From contig CAJMSH010000004.1 in NCBI GenBank assembly GCA_905216055.1, forward strand, positions 124,001 to 188,000: DNA of 64,000 bases. The letters are read 5' to 3'. Source of the DNA: an uncultured bacterium (GTDB lineage: Bacteria; Cyanobacteriota; Vampirovibrionia; Gastranaerophilales; Gastranaerophilaceae). Positions 25,508-33,256 of the stretch are shown piece by piece. The translations under genes were made by a program, and so were the position numbers. Positions within the stretch are counted from its first letter, which is position 1, and the number at the start of each line of letters is the position of its first letter. Under the pieces are notes generated by a model. The model was given only the letters and a program-made list of their open reading frames with translations. It was not told the origin of the DNA and did not search any database.

Positions 25508-26185
25508 ATGGATAGTTTTATAGATAAAATTTTTAGAAATAAAACTTTTGATAAAGCAAAAATGTTGGAATTCGGATTTAAACCTTGTAGTAGTGGGTTT
25601 GAATATGTTACCAAAATTCTTGATGGGCAGTTTGAGCTAAATTTATTTGTTAAAGATTTAAAAAGTATAGAAACAAAACTTACTGATGTTTTATCAAATG
25701 ATTTATATACATTGCATTTGATAGAAGATGCCGCAGGAACTTTTGTCGGAGAAGTTAGAAAAGCTTATGAATATGTTTTAAATAATATAGCTTTTAAATG
25801 TTGTAATGACACATATTTTATGTCTGAGCAGGCAAATAGGCTAAGTTATTTGATTAAGGAAAAATATGATAATACGCCTGAATTTTTATGGGAAAAATTT
25901 CCGGGTTTTGGAGTCTTTAGAAATTCCAAAAGTGAAAAATGGTATGGCTTGATATCTCAAGTTGATTTTTCAAAATTGGACAAAAATAAAAAAGGTAAAA
26001 TAGAAATTTTGAATATAAAACTTGATAAAGATAAAGTTATTGAATATCAAAATTTTGATGGGTTTTATCCTGCATATCACATGAATAAAAAAAGTTGGAT
26101 TACAGTTGTTTTGGATAGCAAAATTCCTGATTCAAAATTGATGGAATTGATTGATGAAAGTTATCTTTTGTCTTGTAAAAAATAA
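25508..26185 (+). CDS. MmcQ/YjbR-family protein with N-terminal extension
   Basis: 225 residues. The C-terminal 110 match the MmcQ/YjbR fold: F-G-V-F-R-N, K-W-Y-G-L-I, then Y-P-A-Y-H-M-N-K-K-S-W-I-T-V and a final L-M-E-L-I-D-E-S-Y-L-L. The family is called DNA-binding on structural grounds, but its role is not settled. The N-terminal half (about 1-105) is an extra domain I do not recognise. It follows lysR by nine bases and probably shares its transcript. Confidence 0.7.
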   Translation: MDSFIDKIFRNKTFDKAKMLEFGFKPCSSGFEYVTKILDGQFELNLFVKDLKSIETKLTDVLSNDLYTLHLIEDAAGTFVGEVRKAYEYVLNNIAFKCCNDTYFMSEQANRLSYLIKEKYDNTPEFLWEKFPGFGVFRNSKSEKWYGLISQVDFSKLDKNKKGKIEILNIKLDKDKVIEYQNFDGFYPAYHMNKKSWITVVLDSKIPDSKLMELIDESYLLSCKK

Positions 26186-26198
26186 TTTTTGTAAAAAA

Positions 26199-26224
26199 TG
26201 AGGAAAATAAAAATATTTCCCTCA
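26199..26224. terminator. Terminator between convergent genes
   Basis: TGAGG (26199-26203) pairs with CCTCA (26220-26224); an A-rich and a T-rich strand lie between and can extend the stem. It sits 13 bases after the MmcQ-type stop and 15 bases before the end of the NifX-type gene. Confidence 0.55.
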
Positions 26225-26239
26225 AAATTCTTTAATAAT

Positions 26240-26872
26240 TTATACCCCATGGTTATGGCAATGATGGTGGCCGTGGCAATGGCTATGTTCACCGCCACAT
26301 GAATTTTCGCCTGTTACAAGTGTTGAATTTAAAAATGAATTAACAACATCTTTAATCTCAAGTTCAGGGCAGCCTGCAACAACTTTAACCCCGTTTTGGT
26401 TAAATATTGCAATTGGTCTTGCTCCCATTCCGCCTGCAAGTACAATATTTGCGCCTTGTTCCGAAATCCAGCTTGCACTTTGGCAGCTAACTCCTTCTTC
26501 AGGAACTTTGTTTTCTATATTCAAAATCTCTTTTGTATCAGGATTTACATCTACAAATGTGAAAGATTCACAGTGCCCGAAATGTGCGCATAATTTTCCG
26601 TCTGCTGTTGGTATTGCAATTTTCATAATTTGTCCTCCTTTTAATTTTTCTATATTTGTTTGAAGCAGTATGGCACTTTCGAGTGCTTCTGTTTCTGTTA
26701 TATTATGTAAATTTGCATATTCTCGTAAAATGTTTAAGATGTTTTCATTAATTCTTCTGTTAAATGGAACTTTTTTTAAGCAAGTTCTTTTTCTGCCTGC
26801 ATTAAGTCGTTTGCCGCCCCATTGATTTTTTGGACAATTAAATTCTCCATCAAATTTACAAAATTTTTCCAT
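26240..26872 (-). CDS. NifX/NafY-type iron-molybdenum cofactor-binding-like protein with an N-terminal DNA-binding-like segment
   Basis: 210 residues in one frame. Residues 1-82 are basic with N-Q-W-G-G-K-R-L-N-A-G-R-K and a helical pair resembling a ribbon-helix-helix domain. Residues 83-195 are the dinitrogenase Fe-Mo cofactor fold: M-K-I-A-I-P-T-A-D-G, H-F-G-H-C, G-A-N-I-V-L-A-G-G-M-G, G-V-K-V-V-A-G-C. The tail has H-S-H-C-H-G-H-H-H-C-H-N-H, a probable metal site. An AGGAGG lies seven bases before Met83 (26626), so a 128-residue NifX-like product is likely also made. The full-length start at 26872 has no Shine-Dalgarno but lies six bases from a consensus promoter. Many anaerobes carry such proteins near redox or hydrogenase genes; no nitrogenase genes are here. 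Confidence 0.75.
   Translation of the reverse strand: MEKFCKFDGEFNCPKNQWGGKRLNAGRKRTCLKKVPFNRRINENILNILREYANLHNITETEALESAILLQTNIEKLKGGQIMKIAIPTADGKLCAHFGHCESFTFVDVNPDTKEILNIENKVPEEGVSCQSASWISEQGANIVLAGGMGARPIAIFNQNGVKVVAGCPELEIKDVVNSFLNSTLVTGENSCGGEHSHCHGHHHCHNHGV
26634..26639 (-). promoter_or_regulatory. Internal Shine-Dalgarno in the NifX-type frame
   Basis: AGGAGG on the minus strand, seven bases before the in-frame ATG at 26626. It lies within codons for L-K-G-G-Q-I and marks the start of the conserved NifX-like domain, so it decides a second start. Confidence 0.8.
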
Positions 26873-26878
26873 AGGTTG

Positions 26879-26907
26879 ATTGTAGAATATATATTTGAAT
26901 TTGTCAA
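26879..26907 (-). promoter_or_regulatory. Consensus promoter with leaderless start
   Basis: On the minus strand TTGACA (26907-26902), 17 bases, TACAAT (26884-26879), then CAACCT and the ATG at 26872. Transcription is expected at the A of the ATG. Confidence 0.72.
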
Positions 26908-26943
26908 TACATTTTCAAGTTTGTAAAAATTAAAAAACAAAAC

Positions 26944-26976
26944 GAAACGGCCAAAATTTATTAATCTTGACCGTTT
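26944..26976 (-). terminator. Terminator after the 361-aa gene
   Basis: AACGGCCAA and TTGACCGTT form a nine-base stem with one mismatch and a 12-base loop; on the minus strand it is followed by T-rich sequence. It lies about 30 bases beyond the stop at 27007. Confidence 0.6.
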
Positions 26977-27006
26977 TTTATATTTGGGGTTGTATATTGT
27001 TTCTTT

Positions 27007-28092
27007 TTATGATTTAGATGAACTTCCGGTTAGTAAGCTGATTACAAGGCCTGCTGCAGCTGCAATTCCACCGTATTTTAATGCCTTATTCCATTTGAAG
27101 GATTTAAAAGCTTCTTTTATTTCTTTAGATGCGCCTTCCTTCAAGGCTTTTTTAGATTCATCCAAGTTTTCTTTTATGGCATCAGAACATCCGGATTTAA
27201 GAGAATCTATATATTCTTTTTTAGTATCAATACGTCCTTGGTATAGGTTGAGAAGATGTTCTTTTGTTCCATGTTTTGCAGCTAATTTTTCAGCTTTTGC
27301 TGCGATTTCTTCTTTGGAACCTTTTAGTTTAAAAGTTTCTGCGTTATCAATAAAGAATTTTTTCAAATCTTCTACTTTTGCATCTTTTGGTAATGCCTCA
27401 ATTTTTGTTTTGATAGCTTCAAATCTTTTTAATTGATTTGCATTATGTTCAATAGAGAATGTATTATTTACAGCTTTGTTACTTTGTTCTGCAATCTTTT
27501 TGATATCGATTTTATCTAATTCAGGTTTAGCAAGTTCTACTGCTGCTTTTGCATCTGCTGGTGTTTTTATATTATCAGGAAGTAATTTTCTTACATCTTC
27601 CGGTAAGTCTTCAAGTTTTTCTACATTTGCAAGTTTTTTGATTGCATTGTATTGCTTTCCATCTTTAATGCCTAAAGTATCAAAAGTTGCTTTTGCTTTT
27701 TGTTCATATAATTCTTTAGCTATTTCTAATTTCCCTTTTTTAACCAATGTTTTATTCATACTTTTAATAAGATTTTCATCAACTTTACCGTCTTTTATCG
27801 GGTTTGTTCCAAAGAAATAAACACCTGCGCCTGTGCCTAGACCTGCTATTGTTCCAAGTTTTACAGCAGAACCAAGTCCGGAGCCGTTACTTTTTTCGAA
27901 AGTATCAATTTGCGGTTGTTGATAACCTTGAAATACAGGTTGTCCTAGAGTTGGCATTTGTGCAAAGTATTGTTGAGCTAAAAAATCATCGTTGTTTGCT
28001 GTAGCATTCAAATTGTTGCTATACATATTTGAACCATATAAATTAGTACCATATAAATTAGCACCGTATAAATTTGAAATTTCCCCAGTCAT
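27007..28092 (-). CDS. hypothetical helical protein with N-terminal pentapeptide-like repeats and C-terminal membrane segment
   Basis: 361 residues, function unknown. Residues about 9-30 are A-N-L-Y-G, T-N-L-Y-G, S-N-M-Y-S, N-N-L-N-A, matching the A(D/N)LXX pentapeptide pattern and encoded by 15-bp tandem repeats at about 28020-28075. Residues 75-95 are Gly-rich and hydrophobic. The centre (about 100-330) is a Lys/Glu/Ala-rich helical region. Residues 340-355 form a short hydrophobic helix with a Ser-rich tail. The upstream region carries AAGGTTAGGTTAT twice, about 30 bases apart; the copy touching the start supplies AGG as ribosome binding site. Four pentapeptides are too few for a full beta-helix. 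Confidence 0.7.
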   Translation of the reverse strand: MTGEISNLYGANLYGTNLYGSNMYSNNLNATANNDDFLAQQYFAQMPTLGQPVFQGYQQPQIDTFEKSNGSGLGSAVKLGTIAGLGTGAGVYFFGTNPIKDGKVDENLIKSMNKTLVKKGKLEIAKELYEQKAKATFDTLGIKDGKQYNAIKKLANVEKLEDLPEDVRKLLPDNIKTPADAKAAVELAKPELDKIDIKKIAEQSNKAVNNTFSIEHNANQLKRFEAIKTKIEALPKDAKVEDLKKFFIDNAETFKLKGSKEEIAAKAEKLAAKHGTKEHLLNLYQGRIDTKKEYIDSLKSGCSDAIKENLDESKKALKEGASKEIKEAFKSFKWNKALKYGGIAAAAGLVISLLTGSSSKS

Positions 28093-28194
28093 AACCTAAC
28101 CTTTCAATAAATTTTAAATAACCTAACCTTGTATATATAAAAAATTTTTGTTAGAAAAAATTGCTTTTTATAGAAAAAGTCGGTTAACAATTCG

Positions 28195-29469
28195 TTACAA
28201 AGTTATGGACGTAAATAATTTTTCAAATTCGGGGAATGATATTCCAACCCATTCAAAACTATTAATTGATAAAGGTTTTGAACAAATCAAACCTGCTACA
28301 TACAAGCTCATAGCAAGTCTGTGATCATGATATGTTTCAACTTCTACACCGCCATTGAGAGATTTTTTGCCGTTAATAATAAATCCGTCAGGAGTTTCTT
28401 CAATATCTGCTCCGATTTTTTTCAATTCTGTAACGACAGCTTTAATCCTGTCAGATTCCTTGTTTCTTAAATCCTGAGCATCTTTAACAATTGTTGTTCC
28501 ATTCGCCTGTGTTGCTAAAACTGCTATTACAGGAAGTTCGTCTATAAGTCTTGGGATTATTTCGCCTTCAATAGTGCAGGAATGTAATTCGGAATAAGAA
28601 ATTTGAATATCTCCGACATCTTCGCCTGAAATATTCTTTTTATCAAGAATTTCTATATTTCCACCCATTTTTTCAGCGACTTCTAAAATCCCTGTTCTTG
28701 TCGGGTTAAGTCCTACATTTTTCAATATTATTTTAGAATTTGGAACGATTAATCCTGCAACAATAAAATATGCTGCGGATGATATATCTCCGCAAATTTC
28801 AATAGTTTTTGGTTCAAGCTCTGATTCTTCTATTGTAACAGTTGTATTATTAACGGTTATATTTGCCCCCATGTATTTAAGCATTATTTCTGTATGGTTT
28901 CTTGACACATAAGGTTCTGTAAAGGTTGTTTGTCCGTCAATATTAAGCCCTGCCAATAATATGCAAGATTTTACCTGAGCAGAAGCAAGTTTTGAAATAT
29001 AATTAATCGGTTTTAATTCTTGTCCATAAATTTTTAACGGGGCTTTGAATTCATTAGATTCTATTTTAGCTCCCATAAGTGATAGTGGTTCAATTACTCT
29101 TTTCATTGGTCGTTTTGAAAGACTTTCATCTCCGATTAATGTAGAATTAAAATTCTGTCCTGCAAGAATGCCTGACATAAGGCGCATTGTAGTGCCTGAG
29201 TTTCCGCAATCAAGTGGAAGTTGCGGGGCTGATAATATGCCTTTTGATTTTACAATTAAGTCATCATTTATAAATTCAGCATCAATTCCTAAGGCTTTAC
29301 AAACATTAAGAGATGAATGTGGGTCTTGCCCGTTTGAAAAATTTTTAATTACAGATTTACCCTTAGCAAGTGAGGTAAACATAATTGCTCTATGTGAAAT
29401 TGATTTGTCAGAAGGAATTGTTACAGTTCCTTTAAGCCCTTTATTTGCGCTATTTATAATTTTTTGCAT
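28195..29469 (-). CDS. aroA: 3-phosphoshikimate 1-carboxyvinyltransferase (EPSP synthase)
   Basis: 424 residues, normal length. The N-terminal G-T-V-T-I-P-S-D-K-S-I-S-H-R-A (about 15-29) binds both substrates; D-C-G-N-S-G-T-T-M-R-L (about 84-94) and L-S-K-R-P-M (about 116-121) follow; D-E-L-P-V-I-A-V-L-A and K-E-S-D-R are in the second half. The enzyme adds enolpyruvate to shikimate-3-phosphate in aromatic amino acid synthesis. It stands alone. No Shine-Dalgarno is visible; TGCTAAAAT (extended -10) ends six bases before the ATG, suggesting a leaderless message. Confidence 0.95.
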   Translation of the reverse strand: MQKIINSANKGLKGTVTIPSDKSISHRAIMFTSLAKGKSVIKNFSNGQDPHSSLNVCKALGIDAEFINDDLIVKSKGILSAPQLPLDCGNSGTTMRLMSGILAGQNFNSTLIGDESLSKRPMKRVIEPLSLMGAKIESNEFKAPLKIYGQELKPINYISKLASAQVKSCILLAGLNIDGQTTFTEPYVSRNHTEIMLKYMGANITVNNTTVTIEESELEPKTIEICGDISSAAYFIVAGLIVPNSKIILKNVGLNPTRTGILEVAEKMGGNIEILDKKNISGEDVGDIQISYSELHSCTIEGEIIPRLIDELPVIAVLATQANGTTIVKDAQDLRNKESDRIKAVVTELKKIGADIEETPDGFIINGKKSLNGGVEVETYHDHRLAMSLYVAGLICSKPLSINSFEWVGISFPEFEKLFTSITL

Positions 29470-29536
29470 AAAATAATTTTAGCATAAAAGAAATGTTTGT
29501 GATAGTATAAGCATACTAAGATTAAACAATCGCTAA

Positions 29537-29623
29537 AGAGGGGTGTCCGAGCGGTTTAAGGTGCAATCTTGGAAAGGTTGTGTGGGAGCAATTCCACCGT
29601 GGGTTCGAATCCCATCCCCTCTG
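29537..29623 (+). tRNA. tRNA-Ser (anticodon GGA)
   Basis: 87 bases with the long variable arm of class II tRNAs. Acceptor AGAGGGG/CCCCTCT, T8-G9, D arm starting TCCGAGCGG, anticodon stem CAATC/GGTTG around TTGGAAA, variable arm GTGGGAGCAATTCCAC, T arm GGGTTCGAATCCC and discriminator G. CCA is not encoded. The first pair is A-U rather than the usual G-C. Confidence 0.94.
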
Positions 29624-29670
29624 ATTTTAAATATTTTTGGTTTAAAATCTCAACATTGAAAGGGGTAATG

Positions 29671-30087
29671 ATGAAAATTTTTTCGGACTATTTTTCTAAG
29701 GCAAACAGGATACAAAGACAGATTAACAAAAGAACCGCAAAGAGAATTCAAGAATATGTTAGTTGCTCAGATAAGCTTAATTCAGAACAACTTAATCGTA
29801 ATTTGGATTCTATCTCAAGATATGCGAAAAGGCATTATTGTAAATTAAGTTTTTCGCCTGTAGAAGATTCTTTTGAAAATAAGATTAAAATGGATGTTTA
29901 TAAAAAAGGTGTAAAAATTGTTGATGGTGATGACGGTTTGCCTGTAGTTGTAATGGATCGTGAAACTTTATCAGGTGGTGATGTATTGCCTAAATGTGAT
30001 TCTGATAAAAATTTTATGGCTACCATTAGACAGATTACCCAAAAAGTAATTGGTAATGATCTAAATTGGTCTAATAAGTTATCATAA
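29671..30087 (+). CDS. hypothetical protein, 138 aa (module gene 1)
   Basis: Not recognised. A soluble protein whose first 60 residues are basic and helical (S-K-A-N-R-I-Q-R-Q-I-N-K-R-T-A-K-R). The start at 29671 is chosen because AAGGGG (29660-29665) is five bases upstream; the frame also extends back through the tRNA-Ser gene, which cannot be coding. It is followed by gene 2 of the module after 57 bases. Broken pieces of this gene recur at 30637-30674 and 31592-31690. Confidence 0.6.
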   Translation: MKIFSDYFSKANRIQRQINKRTAKRIQEYVSCSDKLNSEQLNRNLDSISRYAKRHYCKLSFSPVEDSFENKIKMDVYKKGVKIVDGDDGLPVVVMDRETLSGGDVLPKCDSDKNFMATIRQITQKVIGNDLNWSNKLS

Positions 30088-30144
30088 TTGTAAAAAAGTT
30101 TGTATATCAGACTAAGTTTGATATATATGATAAAAGGAAAATTT

Positions 30145-30552
30145 ATGAATGTAACGTTTAATAGTTCATCTTTAGCTTTTCGAGGCTGGGAAGTAAATGA
30201 TTTGTTAAAAGGTCAACTTGATAATGAGAATGAGTTTAAAGCTCTTGCAGATGCAGCAAAAGTTGATATTAAATCCTCTAAATGTCCGGATAGTAAATAT
30301 TTGCCAAATCATGATATGTATTTAACGACATCTACAAAAAAGGTAGATGAGTTTTATTATTTTGCAACAGATTGTTATATAACTCAAAAAGATACTCCTA
30401 AAAACGTAGTTTCTAAAAATTTGTTTGAATCAGCTGAAAAATCAGTTGGAAAATTGTATGGAATTCTTGCAAAGAATAATCTTGTTAACTTGAAAGAACC
30501 AAAAAAATCTCACAATATATTTAAAAAGATATTGCAAATTTTTAGAAAATAG
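30145..30552 (+). CDS. hypothetical protein with N-terminal F-R-G motif, 135 aa (module gene 2)
   Basis: Not recognised. The start at 30145 has AAGGA six bases upstream; an earlier in-frame ATG lacks one. The N-terminus M-N-V-T-F-N-S-S-S-L-A-F-R-G resembles the F-x-G segments of the GH77-like and AAA+ proteins of this window. The C-terminal third is basic and helical (K-K-S-H-N-I-F-K-K-I-L-Q-I-F-R-K). Its last 94 codons and about 90 bases of 3' flank are repeated almost identically at 31691-32068. Confidence 0.6.
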   Translation: MNVTFNSSSLAFRGWEVNDLLKGQLDNENEFKALADAAKVDIKSSKCPDSKYLPNHDMYLTTSTKKVDEFYYFATDCYITQKDTPKNVVSKNLFESAEKSVGKLYGILAKNNLVNLKEPKKSHNIFKKILQIFRK

Positions 30553-30601
30553 CATCTGAATTATAACTATGCACCAGCTTTTTTAATGGTTAATTATAAA
30601 G

Positions 30602-30627
30602 AGATGCTGAAACAAGTTCAGCATGAC
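30602..30627 (-). repeat. REP-like palindrome copy R1
   Basis: ATGCTGAA-ACAAG-TTCAGCAT (30604-30624) inside AGAT...GAC. The same element occurs at 32025-32050, and in the opposite orientation with compensatory stem changes at 34398-34423. It lies 50 bases after the stop of module gene 2. Confidence 0.75.
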
Positions 30628-30636
30628 AGGTGATAT

Positions 30637-30674
30637 ATGGAAAACTTTCCCAGACTATTTTTCTAAAGCAAATG
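30637..30674 (+). pseudogene. Remnant of a second copy of module gene 1 (5' end)
   Basis: The 38 bases ATGGAAAACTTTC...CTATTTTTCTAAAGCAAA match the first codons of the gene at 29671 (CTATTTTTCTAAGGCAAAC) but an indel shifts the frame and gives a stop after nine codons. The rest of the copy resumes about 915 bases further on (31592). Confidence 0.6.
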
Positions 30675-30839
30675 TTATGTTATTATTGTCAGATTTGATA
30701 ATTTAATTTACAACCTATAGAATTAAGATTTTGTAAAATAATGTTAAGAAAACGGCATTTTTTTTAAATTAAATCACTTATTATATATATATATATTTGT
30801 TAAATAAATCGAGATTGTAATTATGAAAGGAGATGCAGT

Positions 30840-31454
30840 ATGACGGACAAGATTAATGGTAATTACCAATTGGAATATTTTAATGTAAATGGAAATAAAT
30901 CAAGCCCAAAAACAGAAAAGAATATTAATATAAATTTTAATTTTATGGAAAAAACTTTAGAAGAAAAATCTTTGTCAGAAATCATGGGATTTGAAAAAAG
31001 CACAAATGATGTTCCAAAACGTCAAATAAATCCTAATGACAAACGACCTGATGTTGATGATTATATGTGGGACTGGATGTATGGTCAATTTACAAGCCCA
31101 GAAAATGGTACAAATATAGATAATATAAAAAGGAATCGTAGTATAACAACTTTTAATCTTACATCTGAAGTAACATCTGTTGGAAATTCCGGCGAAATTA
31201 ACATAAATAAAAAACAAGGCAGTGTAACTGTTTGGAAAGGAAAAGATACTACAAGTATAAAAATAATATCAAATAATCCTCAAAAGAATAGTGATAATCA
31301 AACTACAAGTGTTAAAGAATATGTAGTAGATAATAAATCAGGTAAATTATTATCTGAGGGCAATTATTTAAATGGGAAAGGAATTCGATACAATTTTAGT
31401 GAAGATGGAACAGTTACAAAAGAACAAGTAGAAAATAATTTAATATCATATTAA
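30840..31454 (+). CDS. hypothetical hydrophilic protein, 204 aa, inside the broken duplicate
   Basis: Not recognised. Asn/Lys/Ser/Thr-rich, no signal peptide or membrane segment, with several short beta-strand-like repeats in the second half (V-T-S-V-G-N-S-G-E-I-N-I, V-T-V-W-K-G-K-D-T-T, Y-V-V-D-N-K-S-G-K-L). AAAGGAG lies seven bases before the ATG, a good ribosome binding site. It is located between two fragments of the second copy of module gene 1, so it may have arrived with the insertion that broke that copy. Base composition is slightly more A-rich than neighbours. Confidence 0.6.
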   Translation: MTDKINGNYQLEYFNVNGNKSSPKTEKNININFNFMEKTLEEKSLSEIMGFEKSTNDVPKRQINPNDKRPDVDDYMWDWMYGQFTSPENGTNIDNIKRNRSITTFNLTSEVTSVGNSGEININKKQGSVTVWKGKDTTSIKIISNNPQKNSDNQTTSVKEYVVDNKSGKLLSEGNYLNGKGIRYNFSEDGTVTKEQVENNLISY

Positions 31455-31591
31455 AATAACTGTGAAAAATTACAAGTTTGTGGGTAGGGGGTTCTACCCC
31501 AACTTTTAAAACAATAGTTATTTCTTATACATAGTTTGCCTAAAATAATAAAACCAAGTGAACTAAGAAATTAAACCAAGTGATCTTTTAT

Positions 31592-31977
31592 AAGAATTAA
31601 AGAATATGTTAGTTTGCTCTGATAAGCTTAATTCAGAACAACTTACTCGCAATTTGATTCTATCTCAAGATATGCCAAAAGGCATGATTGAATAAATCCT
31701 TTAAATGCAAGGATAGTAAATATTTGCCAAATCATGATATGTATTTAACAACATCTACAAAAAAGGTAGATGAGTTTTATTATTTTGCAACAGATTGTTA
31801 TATAACTCAAAAAGATACTCCTAAAAACGTAGTTTCTAAAAATTTGTTTGAATCAGCTGAAAAATCAGTTGGAAAATTGTATGGAATTCTTGCAAAGAAT
31901 AATCTTGTTAACTTGAAAGAACCAAAAAAATCTCACAATATATTTAAAAAGATATTGCAAATTTTTAGAAAATAGCA
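31592..31977 (+). pseudogene. Fused remnant of module genes 1 and 2
   Basis: Bases 31592-31690 match codons about 22-55 of the gene at 29671 with several indels and no open frame. From 31691 the sequence matches the gene at 30145 from about codon 42 to its stop; over about 360 bases I see one substitution (ACGACATCT versus ACAACATCT). A 95-codon frame from ATG 31688 covers this part, but it has no ribosome binding site. The gap between the two parts removes the end of gene 1 and the start of gene 2. Confidence 0.72.
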
Positions 31978-32024
31978 TCTGAATTATAACTATGCACCAG
32001 CTTTTTTAATGGTTAATTATAAAG

Positions 32025-32050
32025 AGATGCTGAAACAAGTTCAGCATGAC
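32025..32050 (-). repeat. REP-like palindrome copy R2
   Basis: Identical to copy R1, palindrome at 32027-32047; it was duplicated together with the 3' flank of module gene 2. Confidence 0.75.
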
Positions 32051-32096
32051 AGGTGATATATGGAAAAATTTTTGTGTAAGTATATGCAAAGTTTGC

Positions 32097-32125
32097 TTGA
32101 CAATATTTGGGCTATATAGTATTGT
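32097..32125 (+). promoter_or_regulatory. Promoter of the EEP-family gene
   Basis: TTGACA (32097-32102), 17-base spacer, TATTGT (32120-32125). The message would start about 38 bases before the ATG at 32170. The rest of 31978-32169 holds the repeated flank and low-complexity A/T sequence only. Confidence 0.55.
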
Positions 32126-32169
32126 GTATTAAAAATTTTTTTATCGTATAGATATGTTTTATAGCATAA

Positions 32170-33153
32170 ATGGTTAAATATATAAAAATTATGAAAAACA
32201 AAATATATAATTATTTAAAGACTAGAGGATTATTATTTTTTGTAATTTTTATTTGTGTAAATATTATTGCAGTTTTGCCTGTTAATAATATTATTGTTGA
32301 TATATTCTCTCATTTTAGATTGCAATATTTGATATTTAGTTTTTTATTTTTAGTTTTATTTATATATTTATCTTGTTTAAGCAAAAAATACATAGTTTAT
32401 TGTGTAATATGTTGTGTTTTGATTTTATCTAATTTGTTTGAGATATTTCCATATATTGGAAGATATGAACATTTTAATCCAGGTAATACAATCAAACTTG
32501 CGCTATATAATGTTTTGACATCAAACAAAAGTTATGACGATTTCCTTGTCAGCGTTTCTCAAGAAAATCCTGATATTATAATTTTGCAAGAAACAGATGA
32601 TATTTGGCTTGAGCATATTAAAGATTTAAAAAAAAGTTATCCATATTATATAGAACATTCAAGGTTGGATAATTTTGGAATTTCGATGTATTCTAAAATT
32701 CCCTTTACAAGTACTGATATAGAATTGTGGACAGATTTTGAAGTTCCTGTTGCAGTTGCCGATTTGCAAGTGTTTTCTAAAAATTTAAGGATATACGGAA
32801 TTCATACACTTCCTCCAACTGGTAAAGATTATTTTAGAGTAAGAAATGAAATGCTAAAAAAAATAAATACAATTTCATCGCAAGATAGTTCAGACAATCT
32901 TATCTTTGCAGGTGATTTTAATACAACTATTTATTCAAATTCTTATAAAAAATATATAAAATCCACAGATTTAAACGATTGTCAAATTTTGGCTAAAAAT
33001 ATTAATGGAACTTGGAATGCATTATATATACCTATTTTTAGAATTTCTCTTGAACATGTATTAATTTCTCCAAAAATATTAATGAATTCTTTTAAAATCG
33101 GTAAAAATTTTGGAAGTGACCATTTACCTGTATATGTAGAATTATCTTTTTAA
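32170..33153 (+). CDS. membrane-anchored endonuclease/exonuclease/phosphatase-family protein
   Basis: 327 residues. Three hydrophobic helices occupy about residues 15-100. The remaining 220 residues are an EEP domain: Y-N-V-L (catalytic Asn), L-Q-E-T-D-D (metal Glu), Y-G-I-H-T-L (strand), G-D-F-N-T (Asp/Asn pair) and S-D-H-L-P (catalytic Asp-His). In bacteria this architecture (membrane helices then EEP) acts outside the inner membrane on phosphodiesters such as nucleic acid or lipids; the substrate is unknown. No Shine-Dalgarno is seen, and an alternative start is Met8. It is followed by an acyltransferase on the same strand. Confidence 0.83.
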   Translation: MVKYIKIMKNKIYNYLKTRGLLFFVIFICVNIIAVLPVNNIIVDIFSHFRLQYLIFSFLFLVLFIYLSCLSKKYIVYCVICCVLILSNLFEIFPYIGRYEHFNPGNTIKLALYNVLTSNKSYDDFLVSVSQENPDIIILQETDDIWLEHIKDLKKSYPYYIEHSRLDNFGISMYSKIPFTSTDIELWTDFEVPVAVADLQVFSKNLRIYGIHTLPPTGKDYFRVRNEMLKKINTISSQDSSDNLIFAGDFNTTIYSNSYKKYIKSTDLNDCQILAKNINGTWNALYIPIFRISLEHVLISPKILMNSFKIGKNFGSDHLPVYVELSF

Positions 33154-33256
33154 ATATTTTATATAACTAAGTTTTATGATTTTTGTGAATTATAGAGAAT
33201 TAATTCATACTTTAGTGGTTAATATATAAATTTAATGTTTATGTTATTATTTTTAT

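Noticed and set aside
26240..26872. Nitrogen fixation locus
   Set aside because: Only a NifX-type domain occurs; no nifHDK or nifENB genes, and such domains are common in non-fixing anaerobes.
29569..29670. N-terminal extension of the 138-residue protein
   Set aside because: It lies mostly within the tRNA-Ser gene; AAGGGG precedes the later ATG.
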